Positions 25,006 to 33,975 of a stretch of 64,000 nt of DNA are shown one piece after another. The notes beneath the pieces are model-generated. The model saw only the letters and a list, made by a program, of their open reading frames with translations, was not told the origin of the DNA and made no database searches. The DNA is from Psychrobacter immobilis (lineage in GTDB: Bacteria > Pseudomonadota > Gammaproteobacteria > Pseudomonadales > Moraxellaceae). The DNA lies in NCBI RefSeq assembly GCF_904846175.1, contig NZ_CAJGZM010000002.1, positions 310,001 to 374,000 on the forward strand, read 5' to 3'. The translations under genes were made by a program, and so were the position numbers. Positions within the stretch are counted from its first letter, which is position 1; each line of letters opens with the position of its first letter.

Positions 25006-27177
25006 ATGAGCACTAATAGCGTAGATGCCATCAATGCATTGAATAATTTTTCTGCCCAAGCCGATAACGGTATTATTACGGTCACTATCGATCAAGCGGA
25101 CCGTAAGATGAATGTCATTGGTGATGGCTTTAATGACGCCTTTGCCGCATTGACTGATGCACTTGTCAACGACCAAGACGCAAAAGGTTTGATCCTAACG
25201 TCTGGCAAATCAACCTTTGTAGTCGGTGCAGATATTGATCAATTGGCCACTATTGAAACTGCTGAGCAAGCGTTTGATTTGGTTGAGGATTTGAAAGCCA
25301 GTCTGCGTAAACTCGAAACTTCAGGTAAGCCTGTGGTTGCAGCGATTACGGGTACAGCGCTTGGTGGTGGCTTGGAGTTGGCTCTAGCTTGCCATTATCG
25401 TATCGCCATTGATTCGCCAAAAACCAAACTGGGTTTACCTGAAGTTAAGCTAGGTTTATTACCAGGCGGTGGTGGTACTCAGCGTCTGCCACGTTTAGTA
25501 GGTATCCAAAAAGCCCTTGAGCTGATGACGCAAGGCAAAGAGCTTCGCCCACAGCAAGCGCTAGAAATTGGTCTTATCGATGACGTGGCTCATGACAATG
25601 ACGAGCTTATCAGTAAGGCAAAAGCGTGGATTAATGAAAATCCAAAAGCGCAGCAGCCATGGGATAAAAAAGGCTTCAAGATTCCGGGCGGCGATAGCAA
25701 GCATCCTCAAGTGGTGCAAGTGTTTTCAATTGCGCCCGCGATGGCCAATCAAAAGTCGCACGGCAATTATCCGGCTATTACCCACATCTTATCTAGTGTA
25801 TTTGAAGGCTGTCTTACCGATATCGATAACGGTCTTAAAATTGAGTCGCGCTTTTTTGTCGCCTGTGCGCTATCAGACGTGTCTAAAAACATGATCAACA
25901 CTCTCTGGACGCAGCTAAATAGCATCAAAAAAGGTCAGTCACGCCCAGAAGGATATGAGCGCTCTAAAGTGAGCAAAGTCGGTATTCTTGGTGCTGGTAT
26001 GATGGGTGCTGGTATCGCTTACGTCTCAGCTAAAGCGGGCATGGAAGTGGTGCTATTAGATAAGGCTATCGAAGGTGCCGAAAAAGGCAAAAATTATTCT
26101 ACTAAATTGCTCGATAAGGCTGTCAGCCGTGGTCGTTCAACGGAAGAGAAAAAACAAGCATTATTAGACCTTATCAAGACCACAACGTCTTATGAGGATT
26201 TAGAAGGCTGTGATTTAATCATCGAAGCCGTCTTTGAAGATGTGGACATTAAAGCAGAATGTACGCGACAATCTGAAGCCGTTATTCCAGAAACTGCTAT
26301 TTATGCTTCTAATACGTCAACCTTACCAATCACTGAGCTTGCTAAAGCCAGCAAACGTCCCACTCAGTTCATCGGTCTACATTTCTTTTCACCAGTAGAT
26401 AAAATGCCTTTGGTTGAAATTATCGTTGGCGAAGAAACGGACGATGCCACTTTGGCTAAAGGTTTTGATTATGTCGGTCAAATCGGTAAGACACCAATCG
26501 TTGTCAATGACAGCCGCGGCTTCTACACTTCTCGCGTTTTTGGTACTTACGTATCAGAAGGTATCGCGATGTTGAGTGAAGGCATTCACCCACGCAGCAT
26601 CGAAGTTGCCGGCATGAAGTCTGGTATGCCCATGCCGCCACTGGCTCTGCAGGACGAAGTCTCGCTAAGCTTGTCACTACACGTGATGGAGCAAACTAAA
26701 AAGGCATTGGAAGCAGAAGGTAAGACCTTTACCCCGCATCCTGCTATGCCAGTCGTTGAAAAAATGGTCAACGAGCTTGGACGCGAAGGTAAAAAGGTTG
26801 CTAAAGGCTTCTATGATTATCCGGAAAAGGGCGAAAAGCACTTATGGCCTGAACTCACGGAACTTTACCCAACGACAGATGCGCAGCCGTCTCAGCAAGA
26901 CTTGGTAGATCGCCTACTTTACGTGCAAGCCAATGAGACCGCGAAATGCTTTGAGGAAAACGTCGTACGTACCGTAGCAGATGCCAACATCGGCTCTATC
27001 TTCGGTTGGGGCTTTGCGCCAAACCAAGGTGGTACGCTGCAGTTCATCAACTCAGTAGGTGTCGATAAATTTGTAGAGCGTAGCCGCGAGCTTGCGAGCA
27101 AATACGGTGAGCGTTTTGCACCTGCGCAAATCCTAGTGGAGATGGCCCTAAAAGGTGAGGAATTTGTAGATGGTTAA
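25006..27177 (+). CDS. 3-hydroxyacyl-CoA dehydrogenase / enoyl-CoA hydratase (FadB/FadJ type)
   Basis: The product has 723 residues, the length of a bacterial multifunctional beta-oxidation enzyme. The N-terminal crotonase domain (about 1-200) has GTALGGGLELALACHYRIA and LPEVKLGLLPGGGGTQRLP with the two hydratase Glu residues. The NAD-binding domain starts near 325 with VGILGAGMMGAGIAYVSAKA. The dehydrogenase active-site His is in IGLHFFSPVDKMPLVEI. The C-terminal domain ends FVDG. It performs hydration and oxidation steps in the cytoplasm. Its stop overlaps the racemase start by 8 bp, so the two are translationally coupled. Confidence 0.92.
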   Translation: MSTNSVDAINALNNFSAQADNGIITVTIDQADRKMNVIGDGFNDAFAALTDALVNDQDAKGLILTSGKSTFVVGADIDQLATIETAEQAFDLVEDLKASLRKLETSGKPVVAAITGTALGGGLELALACHYRIAIDSPKTKLGLPEVKLGLLPGGGGTQRLPRLVGIQKALELMTQGKELRPQQALEIGLIDDVAHDNDELISKAKAWINENPKAQQPWDKKGFKIPGGDSKHPQVVQVFSIAPAMANQKSHGNYPAITHILSSVFEGCLTDIDNGLKIESRFFVACALSDVSKNMINTLWTQLNSIKKGQSRPEGYERSKVSKVGILGAGMMGAGIAYVSAKAGMEVVLLDKAIEGAEKGKNYSTKLLDKAVSRGRSTEEKKQALLDLIKTTTSYEDLEGCDLIIEAVFEDVDIKAECTRQSEAVIPETAIYASNTSTLPITELAKASKRPTQFIGLHFFSPVDKMPLVEIIVGEETDDATLAKGFDYVGQIGKTPIVVNDSRGFYTSRVFGTYVSEGIAMLSEGIHPRSIEVAGMKSGMPMPPLALQDEVSLSLSLHVMEQTKKALEAEGKTFTPHPAMPVVEKMVNELGREGKKVAKGFYDYPEKGEKHLWPELTELYPTTDAQPSQQDLVDRLLYVQANETAKCFEENVVRTVADANIGSIFGWGFAPNQGGTLQFINSVGVDKFVERSRELASKYGERFAPAQILVEMALKGEEFVDG

Positions 27178-28228
27178 TCAAGCTGATGCTATGAAAGACT
27201 GCCTGCAGGGGCTGCGCGTTGTTGATTTGACGCGCAACCTACCAGGGCCTTTTGCCACGCGACTGCTTGCAGACTTGGGTGCGGATATTATTAAGATTGA
27301 ACCGCTTAATGGCGATCCAGCCCGAGCTTTTGGCGAGCTGTTTACCGCATTGAACCATGGTAAAGAGACTCAAAAAGTTGATTTCCGTGATCCAGCAGGT
27401 ATTGAAGCTATCAAAGCGCATCTTAAAGATGCCGACGTGATGCTAGATAGCTTTCGTCCTGAGGTGCTTGAGGGCATGGGACTGTATGCTAAGACCTTGC
27501 ATGCTCTCAATCCAAAGCTGGTCATGGTATCGATTACTGGTTATGGTGTAGCTGACAGTGATGACATCACGCATAATTGGGCGGATAAAGCGGGTCATGA
27601 TATCAATTTTATGGCGATGAGCGGCGTGCTTGACCAGTTAAAAACCGCAGATGGTGATCAAGCAATGCCAAACATCCAGTTTGCAGACTTAGCAGGCGGT
27701 AGTGACACGGCAGTGATTGCCCTTTTGGCCGCTGTGTTTTCAGCACAGCGCACGGGAAAAGGTCGCCACGTTGCCGTCAGTATGACTCATAGCTTGTATC
27801 AGCATCTGATCATGCCAAAAGCGACTGGAAAACTGGTTGCGAGCTTTTCTGGCAAAAATCCAAAGCCGCAACATGATTTCTTAGGTGGCTTATTGCCTTG
27901 TTATCGTTTGTACAAAACCGCAGACGGTCGTCATATGGCGGTCGGCTCTTTAGAGTTAAAGTTTTGGCAAGGGTTATGTGAGGTATTAGAATTGCCTGAA
28001 CTCAAATCTAAGCATTGGCAAATGGGGGTCATGCCCAATACCAAAGACAGTCAAGAGGCAGCACAAGTGGTTGCTGATACCTTTGCCAGCCATGAACTTG
28101 CGCATTGGCAGCAGGTTTTTGAATCCGCTGATGTATGCGTGACACCTGTGCTGACGTTAGAGGAGGCAAAGGTGCATCCTTTATTTGCACACCAAGATGA
28201 GCATAGTGCGACATCAGGTTGGCAGTAA
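27170..28228 (+). CDS. CaiB/BaiF CoA-transferase family, alpha-methylacyl-CoA racemase-like
   Basis: The product has 352 residues. It opens with LRVVDLTRNLPGPFATRLLADLGADIIKIE, the family III CoA-binding signature. GHDINFMAMSG and QFADLAGGSDTAV carry the His and Asp that act as the two bases in alpha-methylacyl-CoA racemases, and FLGGLLPCYRLYKT fits the same group. It would convert (2R)- to (2S)-2-methylacyl-CoA so that dehydrogenation can proceed. Its coupling to the multifunctional enzyme gene suggests that the pathway handles methyl-branched (isoprenoid-like) acyl chains. A CoA-transferase function is the alternative. Confidence 0.82.
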   Translation: MVNQADAMKDCLQGLRVVDLTRNLPGPFATRLLADLGADIIKIEPLNGDPARAFGELFTALNHGKETQKVDFRDPAGIEAIKAHLKDADVMLDSFRPEVLEGMGLYAKTLHALNPKLVMVSITGYGVADSDDITHNWADKAGHDINFMAMSGVLDQLKTADGDQAMPNIQFADLAGGSDTAVIALLAAVFSAQRTGKGRHVAVSMTHSLYQHLIMPKATGKLVASFSGKNPKPQHDFLGGLLPCYRLYKTADGRHMAVGSLELKFWQGLCEVLELPELKSKHWQMGVMPNTKDSQEAAQVVADTFASHELAHWQQVFESADVCVTPVLTLEEAKVHPLFAHQDEHSATSGWQ

Positions 28229-28287
28229 AATAGTGCACTAATGCTACTTTTTTAAAATTAATTGCCAAAAACCAAGGAAGGTTGATG

Positions 28288-29970
28288 ATGAATAAGTTTT
28301 GGACCAAGAAGTATCCTGAGGATGTCGCCAAAGACTTGCCTTATACTGACCAATCCTTAAATGATTTTTTTGATGAAGTATTGGTTAAATTTGCGCCGCG
28401 CAAGTTCATGACCAACATGGGCGTATCTTATACCTATCAGCAAGTCGATCAAATCGCAACAAGCATCGCCGCTTGGATTCAAAGTTTGGGTCTCCCAGCA
28501 GGTAGTAGCGTTGGGGTGATGATGCCTAATGTCAATCAATACTTGCCTATCGTCATTGGCACTCTACGCGCGGGCATGGTGTTGACTTTAATTAATCCAC
28601 TATATACTTCACGTGAGCTCAAGCATCAACTCAACGACGCTGATGCAAAGCTGCTGTTTATACTAGAGCCTTTTTGTCATAGCTTAGACCCTATCATAGA
28701 TAAAACATCTGTCGAGACGGTTGTAGTCAGTGCTATTGGCGATATGTTGGGTACAGCCAAGGGTACTGTGGTTAATTTGGCGGCAAAACATATCAAAAAG
28801 GCCGTGCCTAAGTATGACTTGTCTGGCTGTGCCAACTGTACAGAGGTGAGCTTTAAAACAGTGCTAAAAAAGGGCGCGCAATTGAGATATACAAAGTCCG
28901 AAGTCAAGCCTGATGATCTTGCTATGATTCAATATACGGGTGGTACGACGGGTATGGCTAAGGGTATCTTAATTAGCCATCACAATGTCGTTTACGGTAC
29001 TAAGCAATATAGCGAGTGGTTTAAACCACTGAAGTATACGGATAACGATGGACAGCTGACATCAGTGATTGCCTTGCCGATGTATCATATTTTTGCTTTT
29101 ATCATCTCTTTACTTGGGCTGCGTACGGGTCAGCACTTGCTGCTGGTTACCAACCCACGTGATATCAATGCCTTTGTTAAGCTCCTTGCAAAAGAAGACT
29201 TCCATCTGCTACCAGCGGTAAATACCTTGTTCCAAGCGCTGCTCAATCACCCAAAATTCAAAGATTTGGACTTCTCTAACCTTAAGCTGTCACTAGCTGG
29301 CGGTATGGCGGCCACACCTGAGATGGCCCGTAGGTGGCTAGATACTACAGGTGTCACGATCATCGAAGGTTGGGGGATGTCTGAGACGCTCGGGGTAGGT
29401 ACTGCTAATCCACTGACCAATAAAAACTTTACAGGTACCATCGGTATGCCAGTACCAGGCATCGATATTGTCATTTTAGACGATGATGAAAATAAGCTGA
29501 ATATCGGTGAAGTGGGCGAGATTGGTATTAAGGGTATGAACGTCATTAAAGGCTATCATAACCTCGATAACAGCAAGTTTTTCACCCAAGATGGCTATCT
29601 GAAGACAGGTGATGTGGGCTCTATCGATGCAGAAGGCTACGTCAAGCTGTTAGATCGTAAAAAAGACATGATTATCGTTAGCGGCTTTAATGTATATCCT
29701 AATGAAGTCGAAGGCGTGGTCGAGATGCACCCTAAAGTTAGAGAGGGCTCAGTAGTGGGTGTCGATGATGAGCAACAAGGTCAGGCCGTCAAATTGTATG
29801 TCGTCACCGATGACAAAAGCTTGAAAAAAGAAGAGCTGATCGAGTTTTGTAAAAAGAACTTATCGGGCTATAAATGCCCACGCCATGTGGAGTTTATCGA
29901 TGAGCTGCCCAAGTCCACAGTGGGCAAAATATTGCGTCACGAGCTTAGAAAACAAGCTGCTGAAGCTTGA
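28288..29970 (+). CDS. Long-chain acyl-CoA ligase (AMP-forming)
   Basis: The start is TTG, ATG or ATG at 28282-28288; I choose 28288 (560 residues) because AGGAAGG ends at 28281. It shows the P-loop-like MIQYTGGTTGMAKG, the WGMSETLG motif, TGDVGSIDAEGYV, the DRKKDMIIVSGFNVYPNEVE signature and the catalytic Lys region KSTVGKILRHELR. It activates fatty acids to acyl-CoA at the membrane or in the cytoplasm. It is the last enzyme of the operon, 59 bp after the racemase. It supplies the substrate for the upstream enzymes. Confidence 0.9.
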   Translation: MNKFWTKKYPEDVAKDLPYTDQSLNDFFDEVLVKFAPRKFMTNMGVSYTYQQVDQIATSIAAWIQSLGLPAGSSVGVMMPNVNQYLPIVIGTLRAGMVLTLINPLYTSRELKHQLNDADAKLLFILEPFCHSLDPIIDKTSVETVVVSAIGDMLGTAKGTVVNLAAKHIKKAVPKYDLSGCANCTEVSFKTVLKKGAQLRYTKSEVKPDDLAMIQYTGGTTGMAKGILISHHNVVYGTKQYSEWFKPLKYTDNDGQLTSVIALPMYHIFAFIISLLGLRTGQHLLLVTNPRDINAFVKLLAKEDFHLLPAVNTLFQALLNHPKFKDLDFSNLKLSLAGGMAATPEMARRWLDTTGVTIIEGWGMSETLGVGTANPLTNKNFTGTIGMPVPGIDIVILDDDENKLNIGEVGEIGIKGMNVIKGYHNLDNSKFFTQDGYLKTGDVGSIDAEGYVKLLDRKKDMIIVSGFNVYPNEVEGVVEMHPKVREGSVVGVDDEQQGQAVKLYVVTDDKSLKKEELIEFCKKNLSGYKCPRHVEFIDELPKSTVGKILRHELRKQAAEA

Positions 29971-30089
29971 CTGCTCTGAAAATGAATATCCAAAGGGTTT
30001 GTCAGTTTTATTAACGGCTGGCTTTTTATTTACAAGTCAGCTTTTATCAACGAAACTTTTTATAAGAATGTTTAGAGTCGCAAAAAGTT

Positions 30090-30110
30090 GATTAGCAACG
30101 GATGCTAATC
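30090..30110 (+). repeat. Inverted repeat before the micro-ORF
   Basis: GATTAGCA-ACGGA-TGCTAATC is a perfect 8 bp hairpin 27 bp upstream of a short ORF. Its TGCTAAT arm recurs in the terminator stem at 30200, so alternative pairings are possible. Confidence 0.45.
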
Positions 30111-30136
30111 GTTCAATTCTTCATGGAGGAAGTATA

Positions 30137-30205
30137 ATGTCAAAACACAAACCCCAATATTCAGCACAGCACCTGAATAAAACACTAAATAAAAAAGGTT
30201 GCTAA
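30137..30205 (+). CDS. Possible 22-residue small protein or leader peptide
   Basis: The frame ATG 30137 to TAA 30205 encodes MSKHKPQYSAQHLNKTLNKK plus Gly-Cys, a basic peptide. It has a strong GGAGGA six bases before the ATG. The last codons and the stop fall in the 5' arm of the following terminator. It stands 166 bp after the acyl-CoA ligase gene. It may be a real small protein or a translated leader, or chance; no homologue is known to me. Confidence 0.4.
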   Translation: MSKHKPQYSAQHLNKTLNKKGC

Positions 30206-30241
30206 TACTATGTAAAATATAGTGTTAGCAACCTTTTTTTT
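30191..30241 (+). terminator. Strong terminator after the beta-oxidation operon
   Basis: GGTTGCTAATACTAT pairs with ATAGTGTTAGCAACC (15 bp, one wobble) around a short loop and is followed by at least eight T. Confidence 0.88.
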
Positions 30242-30671
30242 ACTTCTATCAAAATTAGTCATACCTTACATGAATTTATAGTATTCCTATGACCGTAATA
30301 GTGAGATAGTTTGCATCTAATAAATTTTAAGCCAGTCTACAAAATAAAAATTCTTCATTGTTAGACTCGCTTAAAATAGCTCTACTTCCAAGTAAGCTAC
30401 TCAATCATTGATAATAAGGGATATAGCTTTCTCTCAAAGTATCAAAAAATTGAGCAGACGCCTAGACTTCTTTTTTACATAGTTAGAGTAAAGCTATTTT
30501 AGAGCCCGCAAGACTTCTGCAAATTCTGCTGAGACAAATTATCTACTCAAAACGTCAGTTAGAAGTGAAAGTATCATGTCAGTAAGGAAACAACGCCAAT
30601 ATATCTGTTACTATCCTAGGTTTGAATCTATTCAGATTATCTTACTGGAAAACCAAAGTGAAGGGATAACC
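30242..30671. other. Gene-free stretch upstream of the thioesterase
   Basis: About 430 bp of AT-rich sequence. An in-frame extension of the thioesterase to 30576 exists but lacks a ribosome-binding site. I see no convincing promoter, RNA or repeat. Confidence 0.5.
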
Positions 30672-31487
30672 ATGGCAGCTTATTACAATTGTATCCAACG
30701 TGAACAGCAAGCAGATAATGTTAGTATTGCACATTACAAACCAACTCAACATGCTCAAGGCGCTTGGAATCAACATGAACAGCATATGGCAGCGGCGACG
30801 GGCTTGTTGACTCATGAGCTGATTCAATTTGCGCCGCAAGCGAATATGCGAATAGCACGCATTAGCCTTGATATCTTAGGGCTAATACCGCTTGATGACT
30901 TTGTTATTACTACTCGCTGTATTCGTCCGGGAAAAACCATCGAGTTAATAGAATCGGTCATGAGTAGTGGTGGTCGCGCTTGTATTAGTGCGCGTGCTTG
31001 GCGACTCTTGACACAAGATACTAGCGCCATTGCAGGCTTAGAAGATCAAAACGCAACTCAGCATCCTGATGAGCTGCCCGTGTGGGAAGAGATGAAAAGC
31101 TGGCCTGGTGGGTTCGTCAAAAGCGTAAATCTGGTTGCTAATTCAGCGCGCCGTGCGGGCAAAGGTATGGTATGGATTACCAATGATACGGCAATGGTAG
31201 AAGGTGAGCCTACTAATGATGTGGTGCATCTGCTCGGGATGGTTGATCTTGCTAATGGCATCGTACCAAGACTGGGGTTAGAGCTGGATGATTTACAATG
31301 GATGTTCCCCAATACGGATTTGCAAATTCATATGCATCGTATTCCTAGAGGTCGCTGGTTAGGTCTAGAGGCGGTACAACAATACGGTGCTGACGGTATT
31401 GGTATCACCAGTGCCGTACTGCATGACGTTTACGGACCTTTTGGTCGGAGTGAGCAGATTCTTACCATTCGTCAGATTCCGCGTTAA
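30672..31487 (+). CDS. Acyl-CoA thioesterase-like protein (hot-dog fold)
   Basis: The start at ATG 30672 (271 residues) has AAGGGA just upstream (30661-30666). The product fits the TesB-like/4HBT_3 thioesterase family: an N-terminal hot-dog half with GAWNQHEQHMAAATGLLTHEL and ISLDILGLIPLDDFVITTRC, and a second half ending with QYGADGIGITSAVLHDVYGPFGRSE. It would hydrolyse acyl-CoA thioesters in the cytoplasm. It is adjacent to but not clearly co-transcribed with the beta-oxidation operon, since a strong terminator separates them. Confidence 0.75.
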   Translation: MAAYYNCIQREQQADNVSIAHYKPTQHAQGAWNQHEQHMAAATGLLTHELIQFAPQANMRIARISLDILGLIPLDDFVITTRCIRPGKTIELIESVMSSGGRACISARAWRLLTQDTSAIAGLEDQNATQHPDELPVWEEMKSWPGGFVKSVNLVANSARRAGKGMVWITNDTAMVEGEPTNDVVHLLGMVDLANGIVPRLGLELDDLQWMFPNTDLQIHMHRIPRGRWLGLEAVQQYGADGIGITSAVLHDVYGPFGRSEQILTIRQIPR

Positions 31488-31516
31488 ATTTGATTAGTAC
31501 ATAAAGATTATAAGAG

Positions 31517-31548
31517 GCGATGGTGAACTCGATAGAGGATACCATCGC
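31517..31548. repeat. Inverted repeat between convergent genes
   Basis: GCGATGGT (31517-31524) and ACCATCGC (31541-31548) form a perfect 8 bp stem with a 16-base loop. There is no T tract, so terminator function is uncertain. Confidence 0.4.
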
Positions 31549-31596
31549 TAGCGGTATTATTTGTGCAAGCAACCTCAAAGCGCTATCCAAAAATTA

Positions 31597-32223
31597 TTAC
31601 AACAAGGTCTCAAATATCTGCTCAATAGAAGCCTGTTCTTTGTGTACGTTGACGACAGATATTCCCTGCATCGTGTAATAAAATCGTGCCGCTCTTATCT
31701 CCGCCTGTTCTTTGTCATACCCTAAATTTTCAAAAATCATCGCAATAAAAGTCAGACGGTGAGTATCGACTTCATTTAGAATTTCCTGCACCGCTTTATC
31801 GTTTTGTGACCAGTTACGAATGGCAAGCTCTAAAGCGGCGCCATTGGTCTTGGTGTTGCGCTTATAAGGAATTAAAAAAAGTTTCCTCAAGCGTTCTTCA
31901 GGTGTCAACTCTATATCACTCAAACGCTCGATAATAGAAACAGTCGAGCGAGTGCGCCAGTTTGACAACAGCTTTTCGAACAGCTCTTTTCTGCTACTAA
32001 AATGCCAGTAAAAACTTCCCTTTGTCACTTTCAGCTTTTTGGCAAGTGGCTCTACTCTGACGGCCGTGATACCAGATTTAGCCAGCTCAGATTCAGCGAT
32101 ATCCAACCAATCTTGCGCAGTCAGTTTGTTGGATTGACTTGGATTTTTTTCTATTAAATCCATGTTTTTAAGACCTCTACTTATTAAAAAAGAGTCAATC
32201 ATCGTTGATTCACTCTTAAACAA
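31597..32223 (-). CDS. TetR/AcrR-family regulator of the aromatic cluster
   Basis: The product has up to 208 residues; starts at 32223, 32199 or 32163 are possible, and no ribosome-binding site decides between them. The HTH is clear (VEPLAKKLKVTKGSFYWHF) with SRKELFEKLLSNW following. A helical effector domain completes it. It is divergent to the aromatic catabolic genes across about 600 bp holding two CATAC-N6-GTAT sites, so it probably represses or activates that cluster and responds to a pathway compound. This role is inferred from position. Confidence 0.83.
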   Translation of the reverse strand: MFKSESTMIDSFLISRGLKNMDLIEKNPSQSNKLTAQDWLDIAESELAKSGITAVRVEPLAKKLKVTKGSFYWHFSSRKELFEKLLSNWRTRSTVSIIERLSDIELTPEERLRKLFLIPYKRNTKTNGAALELAIRNWSQNDKAVQEILNEVDTHRLTFIAMIFENLGYDKEQAEIRAARFYYTMQGISVVNVHKEQASIEQIFETLL

Positions 32224-32524
32224 TTCATTTATTATATTTAGTAGGTTTCAAGTATGCTCAATACCAGATATCTAAAGTCTGACGCTACGATAGCACTCGT
32301 AGAAATTAATAATCGTACGCCTACTGAGCCATGCACTCAGCTAGTCAGATCAGATTTGCCTTATCTTATCATTTTAATAAACTTAAGTCCTAGCCTAATA
32401 AGCTATCAGGTTCATTCTCAACTACTCTCCGAAGACCTCTCGCTCATCCTGTTAAATACTAGTAAACAGCGCTTTTACCATTTTTATCCTTGTTTATTAC
32501 ATCGAAATACGGCTGATTATTAGC

Positions 32525-32550
32525 TATAACATACGCTTTAGTATGTTATA
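32525..32550. promoter_or_regulatory. Candidate TetR operator A
   Basis: TATAACATAC-GCTTTA-GTATGTTATA is a perfect inverted repeat with 10 bp arms. Its core is CATAC-N6-GTATG. Confidence 0.6.
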
Positions 32551-32725
32551 TATTAATAGAATACATCTATATTTTCTAAATTAAAATAAAATTTAACTAA
32601 TAATTTTGATTAATAAATCCCCTATTTTTATCCTATAATCTATTATTTATAAGGATTCAAGAATTAAAGGTCTATTAATCCTATTGTGCTTCGCAATCAT
32701 GATAAGGGTTATTTTTATTATTTAC

Positions 32726-32741
32726 CATACGGTAGCGTATT
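32726..32741. promoter_or_regulatory. Candidate TetR operator B
   Basis: CATAC-GGTAGC-GTATT has the same CATAC-N6-GTAT core as site A and overlaps the -35 element of the main promoter. That placement fits repression. Confidence 0.6.
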
Positions 32742-32768
32742 GACATTAGTGATAATCTACATTATTGT
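32740..32768 (+). promoter_or_regulatory. Sigma-70 promoter of the aromatic operon
   Basis: TTGACA (32740-32745), a 17 bp spacer and TATTGT (32763-32768). Expected start is near 32775, about 50 bp before the hydrolase ATG. Confidence 0.6.
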
Positions 32769-32823
32769 AATTGTCAGTGATAAATAATCATCTCGTGAAA
32801 ACTGTTATCAAGGAAGATTGAAT

Positions 32824-33654
32824 ATGCAAGTAATTGATTCTGGCAAAGGCAAAACGATTGAAGCTTTTGGACTGCAAACCAACTATTTGGAAATGGGCGA
32901 GGGTGAGCCATTATTGCTATTGCATGGTTCTGGACCAGGCGTCTCTGCCTATACAAACTGGCGTAAAATTATTCCTGAGCTTGCCAAACACTTCCGTGTC
33001 ATTGCGCCTGACCTAGCTGGCTTTGGACACACTGAAAGAGATCCTAACTTCAGTTATGATATTAAGCATTGGGGCAAGCACTTACTGGCCTTTTTAGATG
33101 CGTTAGGTATCGAAAAAACCCACGTCATTGGTAACTCATTTGGTGGCTCGTTGACACTTGCAACGGCGGCCCGTTTCCCTGAAAGGTTTTCCAAGCTCTG
33201 CTTAATGGGCACCCCTTGTGACAAGTTCTTTATGACGCCCGGTCTGCGCTCAGGATGGGACTACACGCCATCACGCGAAAACATGCGTCAAGCCATGTCA
33301 CACTTTCCATATAATCCAGACACCATCACCGATGAGTTGGTCGAAGAGCGTTATCAAACCAGCCTTATCCCTGGTGCTCAAGAAGGTCTGCGCAAGTTAT
33401 TGGTACAGCCAAACGAGGAAGGGGAAACCCAACTCTCTGGCATGCCTGAGCACGTGGTCGCCAAAATCAATCATCCTGCTATCGTTATTCACGGCCGTGA
33501 AGACAAAGTCGTGCCGACAGAAATGGGCTTTAAGTTAGGTCGTTCGATGCCCAATGCAGATTTGCATGTCCTAGCCAATTGTGGGCATTGGGTCATGGCT
33601 GAAAGACCTAAAGAGTTCCTGCAATTGGTTATCAATCATTTCACGGTAGAATAA
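32824..33654 (+). CDS. Alpha/beta hydrolase, meta-cleavage product hydrolase
   Basis: The start is ATG 32824 (276 residues), with AAGGAAG seven bases upstream; an in-frame TTG at 32818 is less likely. Motifs are LLLHGSGPGVSA (oxyanion region), the nucleophile in GNSFGGS (Ser 105), a late Asp in HGREDKVVP and the His in NCGHWVMAERP. The family (MhpC, BphD, HsaD, TodF) hydrolyses the C-C bond of 2-hydroxy-6-oxo-dienoates to 2-hydroxypenta-2,4-dienoate and a carboxylic acid. It is the first gene of the cluster and acts after the extradiol dioxygenase. Confidence 0.88.
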   Translation: MQVIDSGKGKTIEAFGLQTNYLEMGEGEPLLLLHGSGPGVSAYTNWRKIIPELAKHFRVIAPDLAGFGHTERDPNFSYDIKHWGKHLLAFLDALGIEKTHVIGNSFGGSLTLATAARFPERFSKLCLMGTPCDKFFMTPGLRSGWDYTPSRENMRQAMSHFPYNPDTITDELVEERYQTSLIPGAQEGLRKLLVQPNEEGETQLSGMPEHVVAKINHPAIVIHGREDKVVPTEMGFKLGRSMPNADLHVLANCGHWVMAERPKEFLQLVINHFTVE

Positions 33655-33666
33655 AGCGAGGTTGTT

Positions 33667-33975
33667 ATGTTTCATATTGGCAAATTAGAAGACTTAGACA
33701 TTGGCGAAGCAATCAAGCTGGACCAATTTAACCCACCAATCGCCATCATTCGTGGTGAAAGTGGTGAGGTTTATGCTATTGATGATACTTGTACTCATGC
33801 CCAAGCCTCGTTTTGTGATGGTTTTGTAGAGGGCGACACCGTTGAGTGTCCGCTGCATATGTCAGTGTTTTGTCTAAAAACGGGCGTTCCTGATAATCCA
33901 CCAGCGATAAAAGCCGTCAATGTTTATGATGTCGAAATCAGAGATGGTGAGATATACGTTGAGGTCGACAGATGA
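33667..33975 (+). CDS. Rieske [2Fe-2S] ferredoxin of an aromatic dioxygenase
   Basis: The product has 102 residues. The cluster ligands are in CTHAQASFC (Cys 42, His 44) and ECPLHMSVFC (Cys 61, His 64), which is the Rieske layout of BphA3/HcaC-type ferredoxins. It carries electrons from the reductase encoded next to the ring-hydroxylating oxygenase encoded 8 kb downstream. Its stop overlaps the reductase start (ATGA), so the two are coupled. Confidence 0.92.
   Translation: MFHIGKLEDLDIGEAIKLDQFNPPIAIIRGESGEVYAIDDTCTHAQASFCDGFVEGDTVECPLHMSVFCLKTGVPDNPPAIKAVNVYDVEIRDGEIYVEVDR

Larger units (their letters stand above)
32224..32823. promoter_or_regulatory. Divergent control region of the aromatic cluster
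   Basis: About 600 AT-rich bases between TetR and the hydrolase gene. It contains two same-spacing palindromes (32525 and 32726) and a good promoter (32740-32768), listed separately. An 89-codon open frame at 32254-32523 has no ribosome-binding site and is not called. Confidence 0.55.

Noticed and set aside
32254-32523. 89-codon open frame in the aromatic control region
   Set aside because: It has no ribosome-binding site and no recognisable domain; AT-rich non-coding sequence explains it.
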